From Hyaloperonospora brassicae (Eukaryota > Oomycota > Peronosporomycetes > Peronosporales > Peronosporaceae): a stretch of 64,000 nt of DNA. The stretch is from contig CANTFL010000144.1 of the NCBI GenBank assembly GCA_947650285.1, forward strand, positions 186,001 to 250,000, written 5' to 3'. A program made the translations under genes and the position numbers. A model generated the notes under the pieces. It ran no database searches and was not told where the DNA came from. It was given only the letters and a program-made list of their open reading frames with translations. This document shows positions 1 to 11,187 of the stretch, in pieces (positions within the stretch are counted from its first letter, which is position 1; every line of letters starts with the position of its first letter).

Positions 1-77
1 GAGCACCTACATACATTCTTTGCGCATCATACCATTTTCCATCGGCTAGAGGCATCTGATGCGCGACGCCATGACAA

Positions 78-1984
78 TTATGCTGCCTTCGGGTCTTCCA
101 AATAGAACGGATGGAACGAGATCAAGCCACTGCTCCAAGCAACGCTCAGCAATGCACCGTGCTCAAACTTCGAGGCAAACGCGAGCTGCCGTGGTAAGCC
201 GGCGTTCGGGGGACCGCGCAGCAGACCACTACAAAGCAGTACCAGAGTTAGTCTACTTCTGCCAACAACAGGCGCGTGAGCTCCATAGGTCATGCACAAC
301 AAACCTCCGCGTGAAAATCAAGAACGGCTGCCATACGACGCTGAAAATGCAAACCAATGGCGCTATTCCAGCTTCATGGGAGTCACTCGCTTCAGTTCGA
401 TACGTTACAGCTACCCTGGATCCGCTGGGGTCCCATGCAATGCTCTGAACATAGCCACCAACGATGCTAAGCGACACGTGACACACAAATCCATCGATCG
501 AATCAGCATCCTTCTTTCCCAATGAATCAAGCACAGCGCGTGCCACGTACGCAGAGGTACTTCGGTCCAGCGACACGAGCGTCTCCTGCGTGAAGTCCAA
601 AGCTGGCGAGCTGATCTGTGCATCTGTATCAGCATGCAAGCGTCACCGAGTTGGTACACGCAACGTGACAGCTCAAACGGGGCAGCAACGCGTACCGAAT
701 GACGGCGGGCAGTCCTGGAAGATGTAGGGATACAAGAGAGTAGAGTCCCGACGCGCCACCATCAGGCATCGTCCATCGCTCGACCAGCCGCAGCCCTGCA
801 GCAATTCACGCGAGCAGGCAGTATTGCAACGATCAGGGCACATTCACGACTCAACGAAGCACACAGTCCACTCGCGTACATCCGCTGCGACCTCCCACGT
901 TTCTCGTTTCCATGTCAGCGTTTCCCACATCAGCGACACGCCATCTCTAGCAACAACGCAACAACGCGTCAGCGACACGACAACTACACCCCACACTCCC
1001 AATCCACAGAGCGTGCACGTACTCGGTCAGCACAAACAGATACTCGCCCGTCGGCGACCAGTGCATCGACCGCAGCTTGTACGAACTCTCCAGCTCCGTC
1101 TTTCGCGAGAAAATGGCATCAAACACCACCACCACCGACGACCGCGAGCCGCTTGTCGCTAGCGCTGCGAGCAAACTCCCGTCTTCGTTCCAGCTCACTT
1201 GCTGGAACCCGCCGCTGCTCGGATGCTGCAGTATCTCCTTCAGCACAGGCTCTGCACACCCACCACAACAGTCACGCACTGAGCTCCACAACGTCACCAC
1301 CGTCTCCTCCTCCTCCTGGTCCAGCCACCCGCCCGCACTCGCCCCTCACTCACCTGTGCGTCCGCGGCTCACGGGCACTGTCCACAGCAACACGCCCGAG
1401 CTGCACGCCACGGCCAGCGTCTCGCCCGTGTACCTGCCCCACGCAACGCTGCGCACGTCCGTCTGCGCCGGGTGCTCCAGCACGCGCGTGTCCCACGACG
1501 CGCTCTCTACGTGGTACAATGCGACCACATCGTCCCGTTGTGCGACGGCCAACACGTTCTCCGTCCAGTGCCAACTCACGTCCACAATGCACTCGCGCGA
1601 CGCGCTATCGGTCGGTAACTCCCCTCGCAGCCGCTTCGGCGTCGGCTCCCGCGACCCCATTGCCGCTGTGCGCAGCCACTCGGCCACGTCCACTGCTGCG
1701 TCCTGCGCGCGCTGCCGTACGTCCGCTCCATCGCTTAGCACGAGCGCTTTCGCAGTCGCTACTACGCGCTCCAGTAGCGGCGCGCGTTCGTGCGGCTGCT
1801 CGTGCGTCGACGCGCGCGGCCGCTGCGGCCGACAGCTGGTGACACGCGCGGGGTGCAACGCACGACCTCCGCGGCGGGTAAAGTCGTCGCTGAGGGTGTC
1901 GCAGTCGTGGCGGGCGACGCTGTAGAGCTCTCCGCGGAGCTCGCCGAGCGTCACGGCATCTTGCGGCGGGAGGACCCACGGCAT
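78..1984 (-). CDS. AAAS: ALADIN-like WD-repeat nucleoporin
   Basis: Likely the oomycete ALADIN, a WD40 nucleoporin of the nuclear pore that NDC1 anchors in animals. The start at 1984 (MPWVLPPQDAVTLGEL) resembles the family N-terminus, and VAEWLRTAA matches the helix before the propeller. Blade motifs follow: VSWHWTENVLAVAQ, VAWGRYTGETLAVAC, VSWNEDGSLLAAL, MHWSPTGEYLFVL, GCGWSSDGRCLMVA, IAWDPSGSRVAV. The end carries the family signature GALLSVAWSSGLISF. Proposed exons on the minus strand are 1984-1373, 1315-1023, 946-865, 795-696 and 623 to about 310, with a last exon ending at the TAA at 78-80. Introns are 57-76 nt with GTGAGC, GTACGT or GTACGC donors, and phases agree for the first four. I could not fix the last junction (about 250-330) in frame. 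Family assignment is by motif order and recall of human ALADIN. Confidence 0.85.
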
Positions 1985-2398
1985 TGTTGTTCGAATGTAG
2001 CGGATGGCGGGTGGGTGGGTGGATCGATGGTGGCAAGAGGCCGTGGCAGCGATCGTCGATCGCGTGGGTCTTTTTGCGATTGACGGTTGTGTTTCCGCGC
2101 ATATGTGGGTAGATGCAGCGTAACTGTCGATGTGATGTGTTGCTATGCGGTCTTGCTATCCGGTCGACGTATGCTGTATGTACACGGCTACTACTGCAAC
2201 ACGGCGAGTTGACAGCTGCGGAAGTTTGCTGCGTGGGCGCCATCTGTTCGTTTGCGACAATGGTTTCTTTTTTATGTTGATACGTTGTCTCGAGATACTG
2301 TGTTTGTGTGTGTGTGTGTCCAGTGGATGTGGGCGGTAAAGTATCGGTAAATTACCGTCGCGTCCTGTCCTTTGGTCGGGTCGAGTCGCCATTGTGGC
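1985..2398. promoter_or_regulatory. Divergent intergenic region, shared promoter candidate
   Basis: These 414 bases separate the divergent start codons of the ALADIN-like gene and the AAA ATPase gene, so both promoters must lie here or overlap the first exons. A (GT)n tract lies near 2306-2320. The motif gccattgtgg just before the ATPase start loosely resembles an oomycete initiator (pyrimidine-rich TCATT type). No strict core motif was found, so assignment rests on position only. Confidence 0.35.
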
Positions 2399-4898
2399 AT
2401 GCGACCGCTGCGAGTCGACGTCGCTGCGTCCGGCACCGCGTCCAGCGTCGCGCGCGTGTCCCCCGCGACGTTCCAGTGCCACGGCGCTTCCTATGGGTCG
2501 TACGTGTCGCTTCAGTGCAGCGACGCGCACCGACTGCGCGTTTTTCGGCTGGAAATGGACCCACAGATCGGTGACGCCGACCGCATAGTGGTCGATCATT
2601 GGCCCTTTGTAGACGACGCGGACGAGCGCTCTTGTGACGATGGAAATGACTGTATACCGAACACAAGTGTCGTCGTACAGGCGACTTGTGTCGCCCCTTG
2701 TTATGTTCCAGTGGCGCAGCTGGTGACGCTCGCGCCTGGAGGGGGTCACAAGCAGCCGCAGTTGGCGCTCGCGTTCGTCCAGAGGTTACTCGAGCGTCGC
2801 ATTTTGATGGATCGGTCGGGAAAAATTGCTCTGCAGTGGGAGGGCGTCGACTATGGCGAGTGGACGTATGAGGCGTTTTTCCGAGGACGGTGTCAAGAGC
2901 CTGACGATACTCGAGTCGGGACGGGGTTCGATGGCGGCATTGTGACGGACCAGACGCTCGTGCTGCTGGTTCCGTCCATGACGTTGTCAGTAGCTCCTGC
3001 ATCGCATGAATCACAGCGGTACTATCCACTGGGAGTTCACGCTCGAGCGTGCCGAGAGCTAGTGGCGATGGCGATACGGCAGTCGTCGAGCTGTGGGGCA
3101 GATGAGGCAAACCTAGCTTTGATAACTCCCTATTCACTGTTGCTGCACGCTCCGAGCGGCGCAGGCAAGACAACACTGGTCAAGCAAATTGCAGAGGACT
3201 TGGCAGCGACTTTGCTCGTGCTGGACTGCGGACTGTTAGCGTCGCCGCAATTGCGGCTGGAAGATGTGTTCTCGGCTGCACTTCGCGTTCAGCCGTGTGT
3301 GCTATTGCTAGAAGATCTGGAACTGATGTTTCCGATGACGCTGGACGAATCGAAGTACCGACTTGTTTGCCGCCTTGTACAGTGCTTCGACAGTATTCGT
3401 ACGCGTCAAGCGTTTGCTCACCGATGGTTGCACCAACTCGCGAGGCTGACATTTTCTTGTTCTGTTGCACTGTAGAAAAGTCGGGTCTCGTCCGCATTGC
3501 AGTCGTTGGAACTGTGTCGTTGCTCAGTGCGCTGCACTCCAAAGTACGACAGTTGTTCGTGGAAGAAGTGTATCTCGACGTACGTTTGCTTGCAGATGGC
3601 TTGCTAGCCTGCACACGACAGTCTTATCTAACTCCAGCAACGTTGTGGCTGCACAGGTCCCTGAGAAACAGTGGACTGTCGGCCTACTCGAGTCATTGCT
3701 ACCATCCTCACGCATGCTGCGTCATGAGTTCATTACGTCCTTGGCTGTTCGTTATGGCCAACGACCGAGCAACGTTGCGTCTATTGCTCGGCAAATTTGC
3801 GCTCGTCTGTCACGAGAAGATAGCCACGTTGGTTCTGTGGATCGTTTTGAAGCCGAAATTGCCGCTTTTGCGCGTGACATCTCCAGCAATGGCAATGGGG
3901 CTGACACGCTCAGTGTTTCCATCCCAGACGTCTCATGGGATGACATTGGTGGGCTAGAGTGCGTGAAACAAAAGCTAGTTGAGATGGCAGTGTGGCCGTT
4001 GGAGAAGCCCCACGTGTTTCGTCGGATGGGCATTTCTCCGCCTTTGGGTATGGTGTTGCACGGTCCACCAGGAACGGGAAAGACCATGCTTGCCAAAGCT
4101 ACAGCAAAAGCGAGTGGCTGCAACTTTCTCACTTTAGCAGCAAGTGACCTCATGAGAGCTGAAATCGGCGAAAGTGAGAAGTCGATAACGCGCGCGTTCG
4201 ACACGGCCCGTGCACTCAGTCCTTGCATGGTCTTCATCGACGAGTTCCAGTCCCTCTTCGGCAACCGATCAACAGCTGGCCAGACAACTTCTAGGATGAT
4301 TTCTCAGCTCTTGATGGAACTAGATGCGCTGAAAGCAGTGTCCGACGACATGGATACTCACGGTCAAGTCCATGCGTCTACCAGCGTTGCTGCTGGCCGA
4401 GTGTTTGTGCTCGTGGCAACGAATGCATTGTCTGCCATTGATCCTGCGTTCCTCCAACCAGGTGCGCGTGTATTTTCGATGCCCTTTCTGGGATCTGCAG
4501 CGCACTGACGCGTCACTGTGTTTCGCTTTGTTCCTTTCTCCAGGACGGTTTGAGAATGTGGTGTATGTTGGTCTTCCGGATGCCAGCGAGCGTAAGGCCA
4601 TCATGGAGACTCAACGCAAGAAAATGCCGTGGAGCCACGACGTCGACATCGCCACACTTGTCGAAGACACAGACGGCGCTAATGCTGCATCAATGATTGC
4701 ACTGTGCCAGGCTGCAGCTATTCAGGCCATGCAACGGGTAGCTCCCGACGCACCATTAGACGAACAGGTACACAAGCTCGGTTGCTTGTCCGGCGGTATG
4801 TTATTGACGTGATTCTTGTTTGATGGACGCAGTGCATTGCAATGATCGACTTCACCGCAGCTTTAGCAAAAGGGAATTTTGACTTTCAAGACCGATAG
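2399..4898 (+). CDS. AFG2/SPATA5-like type II AAA+ ATPase
   Basis: A two-domain AAA ATPase of the CDC48 class. Proposed exons 2399-3398, 3476-3579, 3657-4461, 4544-4767 and 4833-4898 join in phase to give 732 residues; introns are 65-82 nt with GT/AG ends. The first ATPase domain has Walker A APSGAGKTT and Walker B VLLLEDLE, and looks weaker than the second. The second begins at VSWDDIGGL and has Walker A GPPGTGKT, Walker B CMVFIDEF, and an arginine-finger region FLQPGRFENVVYVGLP. The protein ends NFDFQDR. AFG2 acts in late 60S ribosome maturation in yeast; that role is inferred from family, and the subfamily (AFG2, SPATA5L1 or PEX6-like) is less certain than the fold. The stop lies 70 bases from the convergent NDC1 stop. 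Confidence 0.85.
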
Positions 4899-4968
4899 AT
4901 GAGCTCCGCGGACCGCCAACTATGGCATCGTTGTATGGGTTCATTTAAGTCGTCGTCGACACAATTCT

Positions 4969-6985
4969 CTAAACGTCGAAGCTCGCGTACGCAAGCAGCG
5001 CTGTTTTGACATCTGGAGGAAACGCAAACATGGACAGCTCGCTCTGGAACACCTCCGTGATGCGATAAAGGCCACTGTCGATACCTGTGTGCAGCAAACA
5101 GCCATTCGTCCGTAAGCCAAGATGACGTCAAACCAGCTTTGCAGCACTGCTCACCTTTGGCTAGGGCCGTGGTTTCTTGTACGTATCTATCGTTCGTACT
5201 GCTCTCTTTCAAACACGTCTCCATGTAAGCATCTAACGCTTTGCGGCACTCGAGAAGCGACGAAACGACGGCCGGTATGGTATGCTTCGTTGCATTCCAA
5301 GACAACCAACCGGTCAGAGTTTGTGATCAAGCAAGATTGCAAACAAGACGCCACGCACGAACCTGCACATATCCCTGCTTGTCTTCTGCACGCGACACGC
5401 TGACAAGATGACACAGAAGACATTCCGCTACACGTACAACTTTGACACGCTGGAACACGCGCCGACGAGCTTCTTCAATGAGGAAACGACGGACCGCAAA
5501 CTGCAGTTTGGACTCGACGAAAAACCGGACTGGCGAATTTACACTAGCAGACGAGATGCGAAGGTTTGCGAGGTGCGGGTACTGGTGCAGAAGAATCAAC
5601 GGATGCGCGTTCTGCTGCGAGCTCAAGAAACGCAGGAGGGAAGCAAACGACCGCTCAAGAGCCAACGCGCTGGTATCGTCTGCAGAGCTTTTCCTATCCT
5701 GCAGCGAATTCAGCAGGTGCAACATCAGCGTGAACCCATCGACGGCCGCAGTGGTCGAGCTGAACAATGCATTCCATCGCTCTCGAGAGGCAAACAACGA
5801 CGCTCGCGCGGCCGTAGCAAACTTGCATCCGGTAAGCAAGTTCTCAAACTTGAACAGACTGTCCAGAGTATTCACGTCTTCCGCATCCGCAGGGGCAACA
5901 GGTGCCTTCTTGTCCAAGATGCGCTGCAAAGCTGCATCCTTGCGTTTCTGTAACCCTCGCAAATACTGTTCATTCAGCGGAACACTTGTCTGCGGCACTA
6001 CAGCAACCTCAGTGGCGAAAAGAGCACCTGCCACATCCCCTTCGTTCGGCTTTGCATCGACAAGTGACTCCCACAAGTTGTTCGCGCCGTCAAACGCACT
6101 GCCAAGAACCTGATAGCTCGCGCGGAAGAGCAGTATACGGGACACGGAAGCCGCACTCAAGATCGCACCATTTTCCAGCACACTGCTCGTGATCTGAAAC
6201 GCCACTCTGGACGCACCGAGGGACAGAAACCCACCTTCCACCGTCTCGACAGCCACGTCCGTGCTGCAACACCAGAGCCAGCTCAACACGCGTCCCACAA
6301 CGTACGTGACCACTCCGCGACGTGCCGCCCGCACGACGTCTCGCTGCAACATCTTTCCAAAAGCAGCTCGTGGATCCAACACGAACGGATCGTCGCTCAG
6401 TCGCTCGTCCATTACGACGTACGCCACAAACGACACGAGACCGCCCGCGACAGCAAACGGGCCAACCGCCGCGTCACTCAGCGCACTGGAGGCCATACCG
6501 TAGTACAGCACCAGCTGCCAGAGGTACGAGTGGCCGACACACAGCACAAATAGCAGCGACAGCTGCGGCTGCGTCTGCACGCGCGTGACGACGTCCACGA
6601 GCGCACGTACAGCTGCTTGGAGCCCTCTGCGCGCACGTCGCTCGGGTCCGGTCGCTTCTGCGCGACGCGGATGGGGCACGAGCGCGTACCGGAGCGTGAG
6701 CTGCGCGACGTTCAGTGTCCAGAGCAGTGCTACGACCAGCAGAAACGCAAGAAACGACAGACAGTCCAGCGGCGAGAGCACTGGCGCGAGGCACAGGAGC
6801 AGCAGAGGGAGAAATACAGCGCTGAACGACGTGAGCGCGACAGCCCGCAGCGTCTGCTGCAACCGCTGCTGCAGGTGCGGGTAGGGGAGAGCGGGGCACG
6901 AGACGCACGATGGCGCGCCGCGGAAGCGCGTGGCGTACAGCTGCAGCAGCGCGTGCAGCAGCTCGAGCGTGTGCGCGAGGCCCAT
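4969..6985 (-). CDS. NDC1: NDC1-like pore-membrane nucleoporin
   Basis: Multi-pass membrane protein of about 622 residues. Proposed exons are 6985-5363, 5284-5155 and 5084-4969, with 78 and 70 nt introns (donors GTTCGT and GTGAGC); all phases agree and the stop is TAG at 4969-4971. The first ~270 residues hold several hydrophobic segments (FLPLLLLCLAPVL, LAFLLVVALLW, LSLLFVLCVGHSYLW, PFAVAGGLVSFVAYVV). A soluble half follows, with LDSLFKFENLLTGCKFA and a C-terminal SGLYRITEVFQSEL that resembles the conserved end of animal NDC1. NDC1 inserts in the pore membrane and binds ALADIN in vertebrates; the ALADIN-like gene lies 3 kb away. Length is close to human NDC1 (674). The family call rests on topology and weak motif similarity. 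Confidence 0.72.
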
Positions 6986-7213
6986 GCGCGCGATCGATGG
7001 CCAGCAGGCGGAAAAGGGATGGCTACTTAGTGGAGAGCGGGTGTGGACACTTGATCGAAGACACCGCAGTGTGCGCGCATGCTGTTGGATAGGATCGTCT
7101 TAAGTGGGAGTGTCGGAATATCGGGATATACTTGGTGGGGGGGGGGGCTAGGCTCGCATGATCAATGGCTTTGATCAAAGACGTAGCTGCTCTTTCGATT
7201 GTTGCTAGCGCAG
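6986..7213. other. Upstream flank of the NDC1-like gene
   Basis: Short region upstream of the NDC1-like start. It contains an uninterrupted run of 11 G (7137-7147) and ends in the 19-base target-site copy tcgattgttgctagcgcag (7195-7213) that borders the first LINE insertion. No other feature seen. Confidence 0.5.
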
Positions 7214-7476
7214 TGTCGTCCATTTCTGGACAACCGGCGTCCGTCAATTAACGGCCTTGGCTATGCGTGAGCATAGAGGGGCGTCGACAGTTCTTCGAGG
7301 GGCTCGATTACATGCCTCCCTTGAACTTTTTACTCTTGAGGCTAGCGGAGTTTCGCTACCACTAGAGAGGTGCCTTGATCCACCGCCGCGACCGGCGCTG
7401 TATTCTAGGCTTAGAAGATTTCAGACTTCTAGCGCGTAACCATCATGTGCAATAGACAGTCATGAATCTCTCTCTC
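7214..7476 (+). mobile_element. 5'-truncated LINE insertion, short copy
   Basis: This 263-base block repeats the 3' end of the longer LINE at 8077-9618 almost exactly (two extra bases near 7427). It is flanked by identical 19-base copies of tcgattgttgctagcgcag at 7195-7213 and 7477-7495, the target-site duplication expected of target-primed reverse transcription. It holds only the last ~70 codons of ORF2 and a CT-rich tail (tctctctc). The near identity to the other copy implies recent movement of both. Confidence 0.92.
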
Positions 7477-7495
7477 TCGATTGTTGCTAGCGCAG

Positions 7496-8061
7496 ATATT
7501 TCGAGGTACGTTGCGCTGCGGGAGGTTTGAAACGAAGGCAAAGAGATATTGTCATGGATTGGGTTCCCAGCAGATGGCGCAGCAGATGGCGCGGCAGAAG
7601 TCGTCGGATGTTTGGGTTTGTTGTTCACGTGGATGCGGTTCGCGTAGAACCTCCTTCGAAATGCATCAACGATTTAGGCATCGGTCCACGTGTCAAGCAT
7701 GTCTGGATGATCATGTAAAGCCTCCCAATACGACACCATGCAGTACGACATTACATGACCTCATGATGCAAGATAGGATTGCAAATGTAATGTTGTGGCG
7801 TGTATCCCACTAGCACATCGAGCAAACGTTAAGGTTGCAAACTGCACACGATGCCTAGCAGCACTACTTGCGACTGCAGGCAGGGCACTTTCCACGTGAC
7901 CTCCATCAGAGTACAGCGAGCAAATACCACCACGTTCACTAACAGTGTACTGCGATGCCACCCACAACATTGCAATACAACACGGGGTTGAAGTAGTCCG
8001 CGGCGTGCGATCGCTGCAGCCATCGACTTCAAATCCTCGCATTGGGTACCTGGGTGTGCTA
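7496..8061. other. Host DNA between two LINE insertions
   Basis: No recognisable gene. A short direct repeat, cagatggcg, occurs twice near 7571-7590. The minus strand is open from about 8042 to 7761, but the translation matches nothing I know. This DNA and the DNA from 9634 onward were contiguous before the second LINE inserted. Confidence 0.4.
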
Positions 8062-8076
8062 TACGTAGGGTCGTCT

Positions 8077-9618
8077 ATCGATGGATAGGGCGTGGCTGGG
8101 AACTACACTTTTCCACTACGTTACCTGACGAAGTCCCTCCTCCGGAGGGTTCTGATTATCAACTACGCGCGGTGCGTCAATTTTGGGGGACGTTTGGCTG
8201 GTCCGGCAATCCGTGGATCCGGGATGCTAAAGGTGTGAAGTTGTTGCACTCGAAGTTCAATCAAATAGCCGCCTGCTCTATCGCTGACCTGCACATTTGG
8301 AGGACGGGCCCGACCACCTATGTTTTCACCATCCCGCCCTCGCGGTCAGAGGGAGTCACGTATTCCCAGCCGAAGCTTCGCCGGTGGGCGACAGCAATTT
8401 TATTGGCGTCTCCGTTATGTACGGTCGGGTCAGAATTGGGCGTGGCGGCAGCATTATCTCTTCGGCATCCCCCCCCATTTCGTTATGAATATGACTGGGT
8501 CACTGTGAGTCGGGGTTGCGTCGTGGGAGCTCGCAGGAATTCACTAGAGGAGAGAGACGGAATGGTGCAGTTACGCCAGGGCTCCGATGGGCTGCATTGG
8601 TTGTTTCAAGACGGCCTACCCGAGCTCCACACGGCGTCGGACGGTGACAGCCAGCGATGGGCTACGCACATCCGGCAGCACGGCGTGGTCTTTTATGCTC
8701 ACCCAAGTCACCACCACTTTGCGTGGGGAGTACCCGAAACGGTTCCTAATGGAGCTCTCCGTCAGGCTATTTTGCACCGGGCTTTCTCGCTGCACAAACA
8801 CCGACTAACTCGGCCTTTACTACCCTTATTGGAGCGGCTGGATGCAGTCTATCGAGAGGATTCGTGGCTAAGGGCGGCGGCGCATCAGCAACCATCCCAA
8901 CTTTGGAAACATGATAACGGACTCTCCGACTATCAAGTTTGGACGGCGTATCGAGTCGCCACCAAGCAGCTAAATTTTCATCATGCCGGGCGGGCTGCCG
9001 ACCCCAGCTGCCGGGCCCTGCCTACGTGTCACGGGGTGCCCGAAACGTCGAGGCACGTCTTTTGGGATTGTCAGAAGGCGCGGGCGTGCTGGGCTAAGTT
9101 CATCAGCCATTGGATCGGCGCTTCTGTGTCGAGTGCGGTAGTCCATAGTTGTCTCAGCAACTGTGCGAATCGACAGGCTCCGGCGATCCCGGCGTTTCAG
9201 CGGTCTCGGTTGCTCGAGCGGTTTCACGATGATGCCGCAGCGGGGGAAAAGGTGTGGCGACGGATTTGGTTTTTAATGTGTTCCGTTTGCATTACGCATT
9301 TATGGAGCGAGCGCAACGATGCCGTGTTCAGAGGCGTGCAGTCTACGACGGCTCAAAGTGTCGTCCATTTCTGGACAACCGGCGTCCGTCAATTAACGGC
9401 CTTGGCTATGCGTGAGCATAGAGGGGCGTCGACAGTTCTTCGAGGGGCTCGATTACATGCCTCCCTTGAACTTTTTACTCTTGAGGCTAGCGGAGTTTCG
9501 CTACCACTAGAGAGGTGCCTTGATCCACCGCCGCGACCGGCGCTGTATTCTAGGCTTAGAAGATTTCAGACTTTAGCGCGTAACCATCATGTGCAATAGA
9601 CAGTCATGAATCTCTCTC
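8077..9618 (+). mobile_element. 5'-truncated LINE insertion, long copy
   Basis: Non-LTR retrotransposon fragment of about 1.54 kb. Identical 15-base copies of tacgtagggtcgtct at 8062-8076 and 9619-9633 are its target-site duplication. It carries the 3' part of ORF2 and ends in the same CT-rich tail as the short copy. The endonuclease and reverse transcriptase parts are absent, so it is dead on arrival, a usual outcome of incomplete reverse transcription. Confidence 0.93.
8172..9599 (+). pseudogene. C-terminal part of LINE ORF2 with zf-RVT zinc-binding region
   Basis: Open for 475 codons without a break. It contains the Cys/His pattern of the zinc-binding region that follows LINE reverse transcriptases (CHGVPETSRHVFWDCQKARACW, between about 9019 and 9090), then a W-rich segment (LMCSVCITHLWSERNDAVF). 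There is no reverse-transcriptase catalytic motif upstream because the insertion is truncated. The intact frame fits a recent insertion. It lacks its own start and promoter, so it is listed as a gene fragment. Confidence 0.8.
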
Positions 9619-9633
9619 TACGTAGGGTCGTCT

Positions 9634-10122
9634 GTACGTGTGCTCATCCAAACGACTCTTTGCCAACGCGCCTTTCCTTTGGTCGATCATAGTCGACACG
9701 CAGCCACCAGCTTCGAGCCAACATACCGTTTTCCTTCACTACACATTCGAGGTGTGTGCGGTCGTTGAACTAGAGAACGTCGTGTCTGAAGCCATGACCA
9801 AGTACTACTACTCAACGAGTCGAATGTGGCGCATCATCGATCGACACGGCCTAATCGCTCCGATATGTACTACCAACTTACCGACACGAAAAAGTGGCAT
9901 AATGACGTCCAAGCGCATGAGATGGCACGACTCAGCGCGACGCACGACGCGTTACGCACCAACCGCTACGACAGAAGTGTCGCTGTGTTGCCAATTTCTT
10001 CGTTGAATCAGCACAATGATCTGTGTTCATCAGATCTTCTGCGATTGATGGCTGCACGATACGTCTTAACAACTGCGCATACGATACCAAACGCCTGGAA
10101 TGGCACCCTGCGTCCCACGTGA
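9634..10122 (+). other. Coding-like plus-strand stretch, unrecognised
   Basis: Two overlapping plus frames read like protein: VCAVVELENVVSEAM and MWRIIDRHGLIAP in one, then YYQLTDTKKWHNDVQ and SSDLLRLMAARYV in another, with the switch near 9850. This could be a small gene with a short intron or a damaged one whose 5' part was cut off by the LINE insertion at 8077-9618. No family recognised. Confidence 0.3.
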
Positions 10123-10968
10123 CTATCAGCGCTTTGCGTCCAGCACTCGAGCACTTCCCAGTTCCAGTTCCTCTGCGTACTGCGTGGACTGACCTGCAGT
10201 TGTCGCCGTCGTCGTGACGCGAAATCTGTGTCGTCGACGAATTTTTGCATCACGGTCACAATCGGATTAGATGACCGCTCTGGTGAGACACTGTCGTGCT
10301 GCTGCTGCACGAGGTCCTGAAGATGGTTCCTGATGGGGATGGCAGATCCACTGGCGTCAGGCAAAGGCGCCACTCTCCCGTCATGTCTTCGAAGGCCGTC
10401 AGGAGTGCGTGCTGTGGTATACAGTGGCCCCGTCACTCGTGCATACGCCCAGCATTTCTCCACTGAGCTCGTACCCACATTAGCATCTGACCCCTTTCGT
10501 TCGCGTTCAGTTTGACAACCAAGTTGCCTTCACCATAACTCGCTCTTCGGATCGCAGTCCCTGTTGTTCGGCCATTACGTGTACACAGAGAGGGATCCAC
10601 AGTCCCCTAACGAGAGACGTATACATCGCAGTGCACGTAGCGCCCATCAACAAGACGTCTGCCACCGCCACCGACCAGAATGGGCTCAAAGCCAAGTGCA
10701 CCTGCATGCCGTACCCACTATCAGGCCGTGGAAGTGTGGGTTTGCTCCCTCTTTTCTGGCTCATGACTTCTACCTCCTGCGCGCTGAAGGGGTGTACAAG
10801 CACACGTCTCTCCTTTCTGCACATCCGCTCCCGGCCTTCCCATGAACAGTCTGCCACAACCCGCAGCGTCGGGGGGGGGGGGGTCGCAAACAACAACAGC
10901 TGAACTTCCTCCCAGAGCTCCTCACTCTCGATACAGAGAGAAATAACGACCGTCACGACATCGTTACG
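10008..10968 (-). CDS. Unrecognised minus-strand protein
   Basis: A convincing minus-strand reading frame covers about 10968-10507 (CIESEELWEEVQLLLF, LVHPFSAQEVEVM, VAVADVLLMGATCTAMY, RSEERVMVKATWLS). After a probable short intron near 10500, it continues in another frame to about 10200 (VEKCWAYARVTGPLY, NPIVTVMQKFVDDTDF). The C-terminus is unresolved: it either runs on to 10008 or splices earlier. No in-frame ATG was found at the 5' end, where the frame abuts a tetranucleotide repeat, so an upstream exon or a damaged start is likely. A run of 13 G on the plus strand (10871-10883) lies inside the frame and encodes a short proline tract, a place prone to slippage. Function unknown. Confidence 0.45.
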
Positions 10969-11072
10969 GTCGCAGTCGTCTTCTCAGCTGCTGTTAAGAG
11001 CGTCGGCGTACGTCTCGTTGCAACTCGTTTTGCTGTCCCCCCACCCGAACGCCAACAGTTTCGAGCATAACC

Positions 11073-11085
11073 GACAGACAGACAC

Positions 11086-11138
<53 letters not shown>

Positions 11139-11187
11139 TAGACAGACAGATAGATAGACAGACGGACAGACTGACTGACTGACTGAT
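11073..11187. repeat. GACA tetranucleotide microsatellite
   Basis: More than 20 near-perfect GACA units run from about 11073 to 11169 with a few GATA and GACG variants, then three to four CTGA units. It lies about 660 bases upstream of the glycoside hydrolase start. On the minus strand it reads as a long artificial Ser-Val-Cys-Leu repeat that is not a protein. Confidence 0.95.

Noticed and set aside
1077..1925. Long plus-strand open frame opposite the ALADIN-like gene
   Set aside because: Composition is Ser/Arg/Thr-rich with no domain; it is the GC-rich shadow of the minus-strand exons.
5408..6503. Plus-strand open frames opposite the NDC1-like gene
   Set aside because: They are antisense shadows; the minus strand has hydrophobic segments, consistent splice sites and the family C-terminus.
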